Assembly (NCBI GenBank): GCA_021464415.1
Contig: CM038465.1
Location: forward strand, 83,672,919 to 83,736,918
Length of the DNA stretch: 64,000 nucleotides
DNA from: Lonicera japonica
Lineage: Eukaryota; Streptophyta; Magnoliopsida; Dipsacales; Caprifoliaceae
Direction of reading: 5' to 3'
Below are positions 26,106 to 38,510 of the stretch, piece by piece. Below the pieces are notes generated by a model that saw nothing but the letters and a program-made list of their open reading frames with translations, made no database searches and was not told where the DNA came from. The position numbers and the translations under genes were made by a program. Each line of letters starts with the position of its first letter. The stretch's first letter is position 1.

Positions 26106-28002
26106 AAAGGAGAAAGATTATGTTTGAAGCCAAAAATAAATAAATAAATTCAACGCCACCTCAATCCACGAGTGAGAAAGAATCGCAAAATTTTAGTCAA
26201 ATCAGCCCACTTTACTAGGGGAATAAACTTGATTTTCTAGGACAAGGAATTGCCCCGTCGCCTAAATTGATTTATCCTGCTTCTACCTGCAATTGTAGTT
26301 TAAGAATAATGAGTTTTCAATTGGAAAAATTGTTATTATATATATATATATTTTATTTTTTCCAACTTGGTTAAAGTTTATTTATTACGAGGAAAACTTA
26401 AATTGGTAGATCCGAAGTGTGCGTATTCATATGTGTCCACAAACATGATTCGTACAAGATAGCACGTGATCAAGTTTATGATGATGAGATGAGATTTGAT
26501 GAGATCATACATGCGTACTTAGAGAGTTTTAAATTTGAGGCAGCCGGTTTGCGGCGTACAGTAGTACAACAACGAACCAACTAATATATTATATTAATTT
26601 TGAGAGAGAGAGAGAGAAGTGCAACGTTTGCCGTGTCCATGTTTGTTAGGCGGCATTAGCTGGCCGCTAAAAATTGCAAGAGCTAGATAAGGCTTACCCA
26701 TTTTACTTAACGCTTGCTTCAACATTTCGTAGGTTTTCTAGCCATTTATTTTTTTCAAGCAAGTGGGTATTAAATTTAGACCTTACTCGCACAATCTTGG
26801 GAGATATTGTTTTTTTATTTGATACAATATCTATACTTTATATAAAGCGCAAAAAAATGATTTTTATAGATGCATTTAATAGACTTGATGACTTTTTTAT
26901 TTAAAAAAAAAAGGAGGAGGAAAGAAAAGAGAAGGCAAATGCGTAAATTTCTCCCATTTATTACAATTAAATATTATCATATGCATTTTCTTTTATTTTT
27001 CAAAAAATTATTAATAACTTGAAAATTTACTAGATAACATGTATTACACAAATTGTTCCTAGTTGGAATAATTCGTGCAGGCACGTAACGTGCAACCTTT
27101 ACTTGTTCATTTTGTTTTGTCTAACAAAATTCCTTGGTGTCTTTATAAGGTTCTCCATGACCTTGACAGCTATAGTGATGGTGATAGCTTTCTTCATTTT
27201 TAATTTTACTGTTTTAAACAGGCAGAGGAAAGATACAAACCCAAACCCTTTTACTTTTTTAGGGTCTAAAACGGCCGCGTCCTTTTCAGACTCATTGTAC
27301 TGCGAAGGTACCTCGGTTGGCGTTGTTATTTTCAGTTCACGGCGTTTTTGTAAAACTTAAGTTTAAATGTATAAATATACCACTAAGTTTCTTTAAGTAC
27401 TATAATAAATATGATACAAAAATAGTCATACGGACTTAGTATACTCGTATGGTGCATAAGTTGAAAAAAAAAAAAAGAGAAAAAATAAAACCGTAAAAGT
27501 GAAGCTTACTTGTATGATTCTTTTTTTTATTTGTCATTCGGGTGTGTATTACCCATATGACTTATATGAGTAACACACATCCGTATGAGTAAAATTTAGT
27601 ATAATAGTAAGTTTGTTTATTTTTTACTATACAATAGTAAATTTACCAGTTAACTTTTATTGGTTGTTGATCAATAAATAATAAATTTAACATATTAGTG
27701 TATCCGTTGTTAATACTTTTACTACTTAACTACAAGTTTGAAAAAAATAAAAATATAATGATTATAGATTATAGTCTATAGATTAAATGAAATTCCTCCG
27801 AGATCTGAATTATCTAGAGTGATGGAAATGTCTCTAGCAGGTACCAATAATTTGAAATATTGGTTAAAAAAACATATATAAATGAATTAAATTTACCAAA
27901 TAATGTTTGCCTTTCGTTAAGTTTCATTTAAATAGATAATAAGGTCAACATGTGAGTCGTCATATGTCAAACTGATGGCCAAGATTTTTTCGTACTCTCT
28001 TT
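25636..28002. other. CPL3 3' flank and gene-free DNA
   Basis: The first few hundred bases after the CPL3 stop probably contain its 3' UTR. An AT microsatellite lies at about 26069-26100 and a GA repeat near 26603-26617. An 85-codon hydrophobic frame at 27103-27360 is not recognised and has no supporting context. No transposon ends were identified. Confidence 0.45.
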
Positions 28003-28531
28003 TAGAGTAATTTTAAAAAAATTAAAATTAAAATAATCAGTTTAAATGGTCATTAAATTTTTTATCCAGTATCGCTTTAACCATCAAACTTCAAAACAAA
28101 CTACTTTAGCCAATCAACTTTAGAGCAAGTTCCGATTTGGCTATCCAACTTCAATTTAACTCTTGAATTGAATGGAATGAAATCATGTGCAAGGCACATG
28201 ACTTTATTTATGCGTATTTTGATCATTTTAGTTATAAAATAACTCAAGTTATGTTATTTGTTGAAAATGTTGATAAATTTTAAGTACCGTATGTCTTTCA
28301 TTTTAGCAAAAATTATAAAAAGGAAATGTCGTTTTGTAGCAATATGACCAAAATGGCCTTGCACGAAATCACGTGCCATACAAATGCATTAAATTTAATA
28401 GCCAAATTGGCTGGAATGGTCAAAGTTATACTCACTCAAAAGTTAGATGATCAAAGTTGTTCGTTTTAAAGTTTGATAACCAAAATGGTATTAGATCGAA
28501 AATTTAATAGTTATTTGGGTTATTTACGCTA
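28003..28531. mobile_element. MITE-like element with long inverted ends, about 530 bp
   Basis: The right end, read on the minus strand, begins AGCGTAAATAACCCAAATAA and runs through TTTCGATCTAATACCA. The left end from 28003 carries the same series in direct orientation, with an extra A-rich insert near 28010-28040. The inverted repeats extend roughly 150 bp each. It is a relative of the truncated copy at 13011-13376. I could not read a convincing target duplication, so the superfamily is uncertain (Mutator-like is plausible). Confidence 0.65.
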
Positions 28532-28964
28532 AAAATTATTCTGTACTTTTTAAAAAAGTAAAATAGTTTAATTTTCAAAATAAAATTTTAAATTAAGATG
28601 TCTAAAGTTTTTGGCATCAAAGAGGATGGAATATATATATATATATATATATTTGTCGAAAACAATAAAAAAAGAAATAGCATATCCCAATTAAATAGAA
28701 ACCTTGTAAGAAAACAGAAAGAGGAGGAGGAAATGAAAACGGAAATGCATGCAGTTACTCGGTCAAAGTGAATCGAAAGAGGGAAAAATATAAAAGGGAA
28801 CTAATTAAAATAGATTAATTAACCTCATCGGCATGATCGATTATCTCTACCAATTTCAACGGTTATAAAGTTGTGTTGGATTTTTAAATTACCTATTTTA
28901 TCATGTGGTTTTTTTTTTAGTCAGATTTTGGAATTACTTATTTTATCACTGCGGTCTCTTTTCA

Positions 28965-29067
28965 TTAAAAAAATGTACTTGTAAAAGATTTTGAACCTTG
29001 TACCTTTGACAATGTAATCTACTACTTAACCACTTGGCATCTGTATCTTGTATTTTAGTTTGAATTA
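28965..29067 (-). repeat. tRNA-like SINE fragment, copy 1
   Basis: Read on the minus strand this shows an A-box-like AAGTGGTTAAG and, 25-30 bases on, a B-box-like GGTTCAAAA. It closely resembles copy 2 at 39072-39180, and only the hAT insertion separates the two. Before that insertion they would have formed a head-to-tail dimer. Confidence 0.45.
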
Positions 29068-30467
29068 GATATATTCAGATATGGCAATAGATCAGGTATG
29101 AAACAGGTTTGGCCAATACCAAACCCGACCTATAGTTGCAATAAACCACCTCGAACTCAATGAAGGTTTTGTTTTTGAAACCCAAATGCGCTCTACATAA
29201 ATATATTAAAACCCAAACATGATGTAACACCCGGTGTTTATATTGATGTAATTAAGTTATGTTTTGCTTGCTTTGTGTGGGAAAGTGTTGTAAATGTATA
29301 AAAAAAAATTAATGTCCTCACGTAAAAATCAATATCATCCATCAAACTTGCAAAATTCACCAAAATTTCATTTTTCATCATTTTTAAGTGATTTCAAAGC
29401 CATATGTTAGATATTGAACCATATTTTAATATACATATTTAATGTATAACAGGCGCCTGTTGTGGCGGAACAGGCCCCTATTAGAGGGCAGCCTTGGAAC
29501 AAAATTCTCTCGTAATTGGACAGGAGCCTGTTGGGGCCAATAGGCGCCTGTTGCTATCGGTTTAAAAATTTAAAAAGAGTTCCAGAGTCTTCTTTGGCCA
29601 TTCCATCACCTTCTTACACCATCCTTAAGAGCTCTTTTTCTTCTATCAACATCTCTCTAGATTTAAGCTAATTTTGGGATTCCGAATTTCGATTCAACCT
29701 TAAGAAAACTCGTTCTACGCGTCAAGGGAATCAAGGTGACATACAGATTTTGGAATTTGGTTGGATGGAGCTCTGATTATTGTATTTCTTTCTTCCTTTC
29801 GAGTTATAACTTTGAGGTAGGTGTTTAAATGTTTTCAAAACCCGTAATATGATTTGTTTGATAAAACTTATCATGTTTACAACATGTTTCGTCTAATAAA
29901 TTATAATATGACTATTGAATACATGTTTTATGATTTACAAAGATTTAAATATGAGATTTGAGGCAATAGATGCCATTTACACTTGATATTCTTGTATTAC
30001 CAAACCTTATGAAGTATTCAATGGATGTATGACTATTATAAGATGACGAAAATGAATTATTGTTGATTTATATATATCATGGGATATGGGTTTGGATTTA
30101 TTAAAGTGTATATGGTATAAATTACTTCAAATGCTTGTTGAATAGTATGAATACATGTTTGCATTATTATCGTGTCAACCGAAGGCTAAAAAATCTCATG
30201 GCAAGCTCTTGAATAAACTTATGGCTTGTGATTCGACTGAATAATTCATGGAAAGCCTATATTATTTATTGTTGACTAGGAGAGCTTGTGTCTCTCGAAA
30301 ACGGATTCTCGATATGAATATATAGTGCTTGTGGGGATAAAAAATAGGTAGGGCTCGGTGCCTTGGGTTGAAAATCCCTAAACCCCAGAGAGAGTAATGT
30401 TTGACCGCCTGTAAGCCACCAGTGAGGAGTCTGAAAACCTAGACAATGGGCAAGGCATTATGGATTT

Positions 30468-31316
30468 TGATGTGATCCTGCCTAGCCCTCCGTTTAATTC
30501 AACTCAGAAGAATTGTGAGTTCCTAAATTGAGGCTTTGATATGCCTAGATTCAAGGATAGAACATGGAAGTTTAAAAGAAAAGCTATCAAATTACTTATT
30601 CCAAATGCTACAAAGAGATTCCGTGTCAATAAATCAATCCGTGGAGTTCCTAAATATTGGGCATGGAAGTTGAAGTTGAAAGTAAGTGTGAAGGCAGCTA
30701 ATAAAATTCCAAATAATGTTCTTGAGTTGTGCAAAGCTTGGATATTAATTGGAGGTGTTAAAGTATACGTTCAAAGATAAAATATCAAGCTAGAGGCTTC
30801 ATTTGGCTTGTTGATAAGTTATTTAACCCCATGGTTTATAGATAATTATTTCCTATATTTATTATTATTTTAGAATTATTTTGGGTTTATTTTAGAGTGT
30901 TTATTAATTTTCTTATTGTATTAGGAATATTCTAGGAGTTATTATTTTCCTTTTTCTAAGTAGAAATTAGTTTCCTTTTTGAATTAGGATTCCAAGGCTT
31001 TGTTACTCCTATTTAAATGAGGCACATTATTATTTTATGATAAAGAAATTATCATTAATCAAATTGAGTGTTTTAGCCGTTTAGTTCTTACTAGAACTTG
31101 TTGAATTATTTGAATTAATCATTCAAGCTTTTCTCAATTCTCCACCAATTGATTGTGGCGTTTTCGACTTATACCGATGTTCAATTCTTACATTCAAAGG
31201 TTGGGTTTAGGTTCTGTGTTCCATCTCTTCGATGAATTCTAAGGTTCTTGCTACATTCATAGTTCAAGGGTTGATATCCATTAACCTAGCTAGGAAAAAC
31301 AATCCGAGATCGCATC
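30468..31316 (+). repeat. Gypsy LTR copy A (5')
   Basis: Starts TGATGTGATCCTGCC and ends near GAGATCGCATCT. It is clearly homologous to LTR B over its length, with scattered substitutions and small indels. A TATTTAAA promoter-like motif lies near 31010. Confidence 0.8.
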
Positions 31317-34071
31317 TTTAGTTTCTTATTATTTCAATTTCATAGTAGATTCTTAAAAGCCTAGATCTTTATTCTTGTGAATCTTATTCCAAATATATGT
31401 TAAGGTTTATAGATATTAAAAAAAATTGCCTGAACAGTAATCTCGATGAACAGTGCGCATGAACAATGCCGTGAACAGTGTTTTCTGGAAAAAAACAAAA
31501 TTCCGAAATTGCTTGAAGAAAACCCCCAAAAAATATATTTAATTATTGTGTATAGGGTTAGTTGTTTCAAATTAGAATACATGAAAGTTTGAATTATTGA
31601 AACAAAAACCTTAGGTTTATTATTCTTCGTCGGATAGCATTTTAATTGTTGCGAATTTTTGCTCTATTGTTGAAATTGAGAATTCCCGTTGAACCCTAGA
31701 AAAAAAAAATTTAATAATATTAAATCGTTTGGGTTTATTGATCCTTGTTGCATCTTTATTATAGTTAGGATTTTTTTTCTGCATTGTTCCATATAATTCT
31801 ATCTTAGTTGGAAATCTAGAAAGCCATAGGATATTTGATTTGAGTCATAAATTAGAGATTGATTGTTCTTTGTCGTTTGGAAGTTTGCTTGCATTTATTC
31901 TAGCAATTTTAGTAAATCGTTTGGCTCTTAATATTGCCAGAAATTGGTTTCTTTAAATCCTTGGTAATTTTTTTTTTAACTCGTCCAATTTAATTATAGG
32001 TGTGCAATTGGTTGTTGAGAATTTGCAAATAAATGTTCAAACTTTTCAACTCGTTTGCCCAAGTTCTAAAGGTGAATTGTGAGGAACAACAACTATTTGT
32101 GTGATAAACAAGAGAGGAAAAAAGCTTAGTGATATTATTTTGAGTGAAACACGTAAGGGAGTACTGTGAGAAAAAATTATTTTCTTTATTTGTACTAATC
32201 CTTGTTTTGGCAGCACGAGACTGTCTTATTTTTATTTTGAGCATCATGAAGGTGTGATGAGGAGTTTAAAAGGGATATTGCACGAGTAAGAAATCTAGAA
32301 GTTAGACAGCACAGGCAGTTAATTAAAACTCCTAAAGAGGGAATGAGAAAACAAAATTTAGGTAATAGCACGAAAAAGGCTTTCATGTTTGATGATAAGG
32401 ATTGTTCTAACTTTAACGAATTGTTTACCAAAGCTTATGAAGAGTTTAAGAGGAGGGGAAGTTTAGTGCCAAACCAAATTGAGGAGCATGCCATAAAAGG
32501 AGAATTGTTAATCAAGTGTGGTGACTTAAGTACGCAAGCAAATGTGTTTCGAACTAGATATCTCGTGCAAAACATGGGGTGTAGTTTGACAATTGATGGG
32601 GGAGTTTGCTCGAACTTTACTAGCGTAGTAATGATTCAGAAATTGAAATTGCCTACGACCAAGCATCACTGTCCTTACAAGTTGTGATGGTTAAATTTTA
32701 ATGGAAAAATAAGGGTGGACCAATAAGTGCTTATTTCTTTTAGCATTGGGAAATACAATGATGATGTTCTTTGTGATGTAATTCCAATACAAGCCGATCA
32801 CATGTTGCTAGGGCGACCATGGCAGGTTAATAGGCGAGTTAAATCCAATAAGTACTCTTTCAATATGAATGAGAGAACCATTACTTTTATTCCTTTGTCA
32901 CCAAAGTAAGCTCATGAAGATCAATTAAAGCTACAAAATGAGAGTGATCAAAAAAGAGAGAGTGGGCAAAAGCAAGAAAAGAGTGGTAAAGGAGTGGAAA
33001 AGAAATAGAGTAGTAAAGCTAGTGAGAAAAAAAAAGAGGGTGAGAGAAAATAAAAAAAATTGAGTGAGAATTTGAGAAAGACTGAGGTAAAAGAGAGAGA
33101 AAAATAAAATTTAGTAGTCTTTATTGAGGGTGATTTTAAGGGAAGACAAAAGAATGTTTGTCCAAAAGAGAGCAAATTAGAGAAAGTATTTTCAAATGCT
33201 AATAATCTTAATACAGTTTTGCCTATATCTATTGTGTCTTATTTGCAGGGAGTTAGAGATCAACACTAAGGAAAAGTTGAGTTAGCACATGGCAAGTAAA
33301 TTTTAAAGCAAAGAGTTAGTGAATTTTCTAAGTTGGAGTTGGTAAGTTGTTCTCCGAAGAAATTATTTAGATTTAAAACAAAGCATGGATTATTTAAATG
33401 GTAACTAATTCTTTGACTTTGAATAATGCTTTTATGAGTTTAAAGAAACAAGTTTTGAATCCAATGTTGGGAAAATTTGTTTTAAAAGGTTTTGAACATT
33501 TGAATTTCACACTGTCATGTAGCAATAGTAATTTGAATTGTTGCTTATCGATTATTTTGAATGATCAATTGCTTATGGTGAATTTTGAAGCGTTAACCGC
33601 TAACCTCAGAAAGTGCACTTTTGGCACGGGTGAGATTGTGTTTGCTTGTCCTGTTTTGAGGGCTATAAGTAAGTAGGTTGTAGTGGAGGAATTGAATAGC
33701 ATGGCAGCCGTAGAGAGTGAAAGGAATATGAAGATTATTTGCGAAGGAGAGCAAAGGTTTTCAAAAGTAACCATGAAAACAAGGAAGATAATTGCAAATA
33801 GGAGAAAAGTGATTCAAGCCAAAGAATTTGAGCTAAACGTTGATGAAGTGGAGCATGTAAACTTCATTGAAGTGAACAAGTATGATTTGCATCTACAACA
33901 TCAGCTAGAAAGTTTCTTCAATGAATTACGGAAGATCGAGTTGAAGCATCATCTAAAGTTTGAAGAATTCCATTTATCAAAGAAGGCCAAGCAACACACT
34001 GGTAGATATAGGTTGAATCAAACAATGCTTAGCCAAGATTCGAGGACGAATCTTCTTGAAGAGGAGGGGTA
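31317..34071 (+). pseudogene. Decayed Ty3-gypsy internal region (gag/protease remnants)
   Basis: Fragments match plant gypsy gag-protease polyprotein. Residues NVFRTRYLVQN and SLTIDGGVCSNF with LPTTKH (about 32540-32680) mark the retropepsin domain, whose active site reads DGG as in many plant gypsy elements. The next fragment (32727-32909) carries SFSIGKYNDDVLCDV and LLGRPWQ in a different frame. A terminal piece ending DSRTNLLEEEGYD (about 34030-34075) resembles the usual polyprotein C-terminus next to the polypurine tract. Reverse transcriptase, RNase H and integrase signatures are absent, so a large internal deletion has occurred. Several stops and frameshifts separate the pieces. Confidence 0.7.
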
Positions 34072-34933
34072 TGATGTGTTCCTGCCTAGCCCTCCGTTCA
34101 ATTCAACCCAAGAGAATTGTGAGTTCCTGAATAAAGGCTTTGATACGCCTAGATTCAAGGATAGAGCATATAAGTTTAAAGAAAAAGCTATCGAATTGCT
34201 TATTCCAAATGCTATAAAAAGATTCCGCGTCAATAAATCAATCTATGGAATTCCTAAAGATTGGGCGTGGAAGTTCAAGTTAAAAGTAAGTTTGAAGGCA
34301 GCCAATAAAGTTCCAAATAATGTTCTTGAGTTGTATAAAACTTGGATATTAATTGGAGGTGTTAAAGAGTACGTTCAAGGATGGAATATCAATCTAGAGG
34401 CTTTATGCAGCTTGTTGATGAGTTATTTAAGCCCATGGTTTATAGATAATTATTTCCTAAGGTTACTATTATTTCATAATTATTTTAGGCTTATTTTATA
34501 ATGTTTATTAATTTCCTTATTGTTAGGAATATTCTATAAGTTATTATTTTTCTTTTTCTAAGTAGGAATTAGTTTCCTTTTTGAATTAGGATTCTAAGGC
34601 TTTGTTTACTCCTATTTAAAGGAGACACATTATTGTTTTATGATAAAGAAATTATCGTTAATCAAATTAAGTGTTTTACACCTTCAGTTCTTGCTAGAAC
34701 TGGTTGAATGGTTTGAATTACTCATTCAATCTATTCTTGACTTATCAATCAATTCTCCACCAATTGATTGTGGCGTTTTCGACTTATACTGAGGTTCAAT
34801 TCTTGCATTCAAGGGTTGAGTTTAGGTTCCGCGTTCCATCTTTTCAACGAATTCCAAAGTTCTTGCTACATTCATAGTTCAAGGGTTGATGATCCATTAA
34901 CCTGGTTAGGAAAAATGATCTGAGGTCGCATCA
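34072..34933 (+). repeat. Gypsy LTR copy B (internal)
   Basis: Runs from TGATGTGTTCC to GAGGTCGCATCA, giving a TGATG/CATCA inverted end. It is preceded by a polypurine tract, as a 3' LTR should be, yet also followed by a primer-site-like motif, as a 5' LTR should be. A 272-codon frame reads from the internal region into this LTR, but that extension is not expected to be real coding sequence. Confidence 0.8.
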
Positions 34934-34948
34934 TTAGTATTAGAGCAT

Positions 34949-35708
34949 GGACGTTTAAAGGAAAAGCTATCGAATTGCTTATTCCAAATGTTACAAAAAG
35001 ATTCTGCGTCAATAAATCAATTCATGGAGTTCCTAAAAATTGGGCGTGGAAGTTCAAGTTGAAAGTAAGTTTGAAGGCAACCAATAAAGTTTCAAATAAT
35101 GTTCTTGAGTTGTGCAAAGCTTGAATATTAATTAGAGGTATTAAAGAGTACGTTCAAGGATGGAATATCAAGCTAGAGGCTTCCTTTGGCTTGTTGATGA
35201 GTTATTTAACCCCATGGTTTATAGATAATTATTTCCTAGAGTTATTATTATTTTAGAATTATTTTGGGCTTATTTTAGAGTATTTATTAATTTCCTTATT
35301 GTATAAAGAATATTCTAGGAGTTATTATTATTTTTTTCTAAGTAGGAATTAGTTTCCTTTTTAAATTAGGATTTTAAGGCTTTATTGCTCCTAGTTAAAG
35401 GAGGCATATTATTGTTTTATGATTAAGAAATCATCATTAATAAAATTGAGTGTTTTACACATTTAGTTCTTACTAGAATTTGTTGAATTGTTTGAATTAA
35501 TTATTCAAGCTATTCTCGACTTATCAATTAATTATCCACTAATTGTGGTGTCTTCGACTTATACCGAAATTCAATTCTTGCATTCAATGGTTGGGTTTAG
35601 GTTATGCGTTCTATCTCTTCGACGAATTCTAAGGTTTTTACTACATTCGTAGTTCAAAGGTTAAGGATCCATTAACTTGGCTAGAAAAAACAATCCGAGA
35701 TCGAGCCA
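34949..35708 (+). repeat. Gypsy LTR copy C (3', left-truncated)
   Basis: Homology to LTRs A and B starts inside the LTR at AGCATGGACGTTTAAAGG and ends GAGATCGAGCCA. The short text AGAGCATGG is shared between the primer-site region after LTR B and the LTR interior, and could have guided the deletion. Confidence 0.75.
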
Positions 35709-35773
35709 GATTTGGTTTATATTTATGTTTGTACGGATTAGGGACAGGTAGTCCCATTTCTATTATTGCGTTG

Positions 35774-37829
35774 TGTGAATACCTAATTTTGCAACCCCCG
35801 CAAAAATCCCGAACTCTAGGAAAATGAGTACACATGCATGCACGAGCATTCCTAGATACATACATACCATGCACATGTGATACATGTTAAAGAAAGAAGC
35901 CGAAAGGACTCCCGGATAAGAAGTTACGAGAATTACCAAAAACAACCGAAACCAAAAACCGTCAAAACTCCTGGAAACTTGTGAAAGGAGAGTTATGCAT
36001 TCTGATAATCCTCACACTTTGAGGGTTGTTATACATTACCATAAGAAGTAGCATATTCGAAAATCAGCTCGATCCGACGGTCGGATCTCCGAAAATTCAG
36101 AAAACTGAGTGTTCGTTTTGGGTGATCAAATGGAGGCCTTCTCGAACTTAAAATGAACTCCAATTTGATCAGTATATAGGTCTTTTTTTGGGGAAGAACA
36201 TATCCAAAATTTAGCTTTATCGGACATGGGATCATCAAGAATTAATTCGTTTATCGTACAATTCTAGTCGAAATGTCGTTCGTAGAAATTAGAGTAGATG
36301 GAGGCCTTCCCAAACTCTGCTCGATCTCAAATTTGGATACGGGATAAAAAACATTTGGAGGGAAAACATAACCAAAATTCAAGAAAATCCAACTACTAGA
36401 AGTTGACTTGTCGTACAACAAGTGAGATTGTTATATGCAAGTACGTTTCCTACGCAGGAACAAACTCTTTGTACCAATCCAAGGAGACCGAGTCTTTCCC
36501 AAACTCCAATCGTCTTAAAATTTTGACAGCATCTAGAAGACTTGAATTTTCAATACATATCCAAAAATCAGCATCATCCAACAGTTAGAACTTGACTTGT
36601 TGTACAAACAAGTGACATTGGCTACAACAAGTACCTTTCCTACGCAGAAGCAAACTCTTTGTACCAATCAGAGCAAAAGGAGTCCTTACCGAACTTTGAT
36701 CGACTTGAAATTTTGAAATGATCTATAAGGCTTCTATTCTCAACACATATCCAAAAATAAGAATGATCCAATGGTGGGAAGGTTTCTCGATAAGCCCCAA
36801 GAGTCCTGATTGCAATATCTTTTCTTACTCTCCAAGCATTTTTCAACTATAAATATACCCCCACTCTATTCATATTGTCGATCAACAATCAAAGAAATTT
36901 TGTAGTCCACACTAAGAGACCCTTATTCTCTCCCTTTAAAGGGGCTCAAGTATAATTTTATATATCTTCTTTTATTTATTCGCAAGTTTTATAATTCATA
37001 TTCTTATCCGCATAATTTATATCACTTGATAGCTTTTCAAAACTCTTTTTCAAATTGTTTTTCAAACCAAATGTGTATAACAAACTATAATCTAATTCCA
37101 AAATAGTATTATTATTTTCTTACTTTTCTAAAAGTTCATATTAGCGGTATTGTTAGATGAAGGAATCGATAATCGCTATATATCAAATTTAACTCATAAA
37201 TTGTGGTGTATATATGAGAAACACTCGATTATGAGAGCACGAGTGCCATCTATACTGGTTTAATTAATAGACTATGGTACATGATCAGTCCAGTAGCCTC
37301 ATATTATATCGAATATAAGATTCCACATCGAATCAGTTTCTGAAAAGCCCAATGCTTTACAAAATCACTTGTTTCATTGCATCTACAATTATCAAACTCT
37401 CTTTTTCACACTCACACACACACACACACTTGTTTTTTTAAAATCTTGGGCGAACTAGGAAACATTGTTTTCATCACATCCCTAAAATTTTGATTTCTAA
37501 AGCGAGCACGGAAAGCTATAAAGTAATAGCAATAACATGCAAGAACGGAATTATAACACGCGCATATCTTACTTAAGAGACTGAAAGGGCGAATTGGGTG
37601 CCTAACACTTTTTCAATTCGTAACTTAATTCCCGAACTTTCGAATCAACTGATTTAGCATATATTGTATATAAGATGATATTTAGTCTATAAATACGTTT
37701 CTTTACACAAACCTTTTGTTTGTTTAGTAAAACAAACTGGCGACTCTTATTCTTTTCAAAAAGAATTTTCAAAGCAACACAAAATCGTTGCCCACGAGGA
37801 TTCAGGCGTCGAGAACGCGGGTTCTCACA
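35774..37829 (+). mobile_element. Solo LTR, 2056 bp, 5-bp TSD CGTTG
   Basis: The left edge is TGTGAATACC and the right edge GGTTCTCACA, an inverted pair with one mismatch. CGTTG flanks both sides (35769-35773 and 37830-37834). The interior has TATAAATATA at 36848-36857 followed by a pyrimidine-rich leader, a good LTR promoter. No coding region is attached. Its U3 part (about 36030-36840) is built from degenerate direct repeats of roughly 200 bp. The base composition is higher in GC than the neighbours. Confidence 0.85.
36380..36840 (+). repeat. Degenerate about 200-bp direct repeats inside the solo LTR U3
   Basis: Segments at about 36400-36600 and 36600-36800 share GTTGACTTGT/GAACTTGACTTGT, TTTCCTACGCAG, AACTCTTTGTACCAATC and ACATATCCAAAAAT in the same order. 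A weaker third copy is seen at about 36080-36390. Such U3 repeats often act as transcription enhancers in plant LTRs. Confidence 0.7.
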
Positions 37830-38510
37830 CGTTGCCAATGTATTTTCTTGAGGCGACGAATGGTATTCTTTTATCCATGGTTCGGATTCTCCATAACGCG
37901 GTAATGGTTGACATGGGAGGTAACCTGCATAGCACGTGCATGCATTATTTTATATAATGGTGGTTTTAATTTGAATTACTGAATAAAGTGGGAATTGATA
38001 ATGAAATGTTAAAATTTGCTTTAAAATGTGATGTCCCTCATTTACCCCCCCCCCCTACTGAACATACTGCTTACCCGGTCTTCCTAAATTACATAGGTAC
38101 CCAGGAGTCCAATGAAAATAAAGATACAACGGGATCGGGAACGAAATAGAGGCTCTGATACAACAATTATTTTTGTGATGTATATGTTTTTACGGGAATC
38201 CACAGCTAGCCCGAAGTGTTGTATATTACCTTGAATTTACATAACTTAGTTTTATATAACAATTAAATGCATGTCTACGCATTATACTAGCGTTTTGTAC
38301 TCCATGCTTGATTGGCACATGACTTGCATGTTGAATGGATTATATGTCTACAAGTGAACCCATTTTAGTCTATCTAAGATGGGTTAGTAACATTTCAGGT
38401 CTTAATTACGGTGTTATCCTGATATTTAAGACGGGGATGTTACACATGCCCCACCCCGAATTTTAACTAAATATTGCCAAATCAATGATGTAAGAAATTA
38501 AATCGAGCAA

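Larger units (their letters stand above)
30468..35708 (+). mobile_element. Ty3-gypsy derivative with three LTR copies, 5-bp TSD
   Basis: The layout is LTR A (30468-31316), internal region (31317-34071), LTR B (34072-34933), a 15-bp remnant and 5'-truncated LTR C (about 34949-35708). The outermost ends are flanked by GATTT on both sides (30463-30467 and 35709-35713), so the three-LTR array is a single insertion later rearranged. A polypurine tract GAAGAGGAGGGG lies just before LTR B. Immediately after LTR B, TAGTATTAGAGCATGG resembles an initiator-methionine tRNA primer site. This suggests a second internal region lay between B and C and was deleted. Internal coding is decayed and lacks reverse transcriptase and integrase cores. 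Confidence 0.85.
29223..38444 (+). mobile_element. Solo LTR (TGTAACACCC type) split by two nested insertions
   Basis: The left edge is TGTAACACCC and the right edge GGGGATGTTACA, a good terminal inverted pair for a plant LTR. Flanks are CATGA (29218-29222) and CATGC (38445-38449), a 4-of-5 match to a target duplication. Without the nested insertions the parts are 29223-30467, 35714-35773 and 37835-38444, about 1.9 kb. No internal retroelement coding region is attached, so this is a solo LTR left by recombination. The interior at 29450-29560 has repeated GGCGCCTGTTG palindromes and a likely transcription start region near 29570-29750. Confidence 0.7.

Noticed and set aside
27103..27360. 85-codon frame with a hydrophobic segment
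   Set aside because: T-rich composition explains the hydrophobicity; there is no homology or context.
37738..37746. TGGCGACTC as a tRNA-Arg primer site of an Ogre-type element
   Set aside because: The clean TSD CGTTG and inverted ends place this motif inside the solo LTR, so it is not a primer site at this locus.
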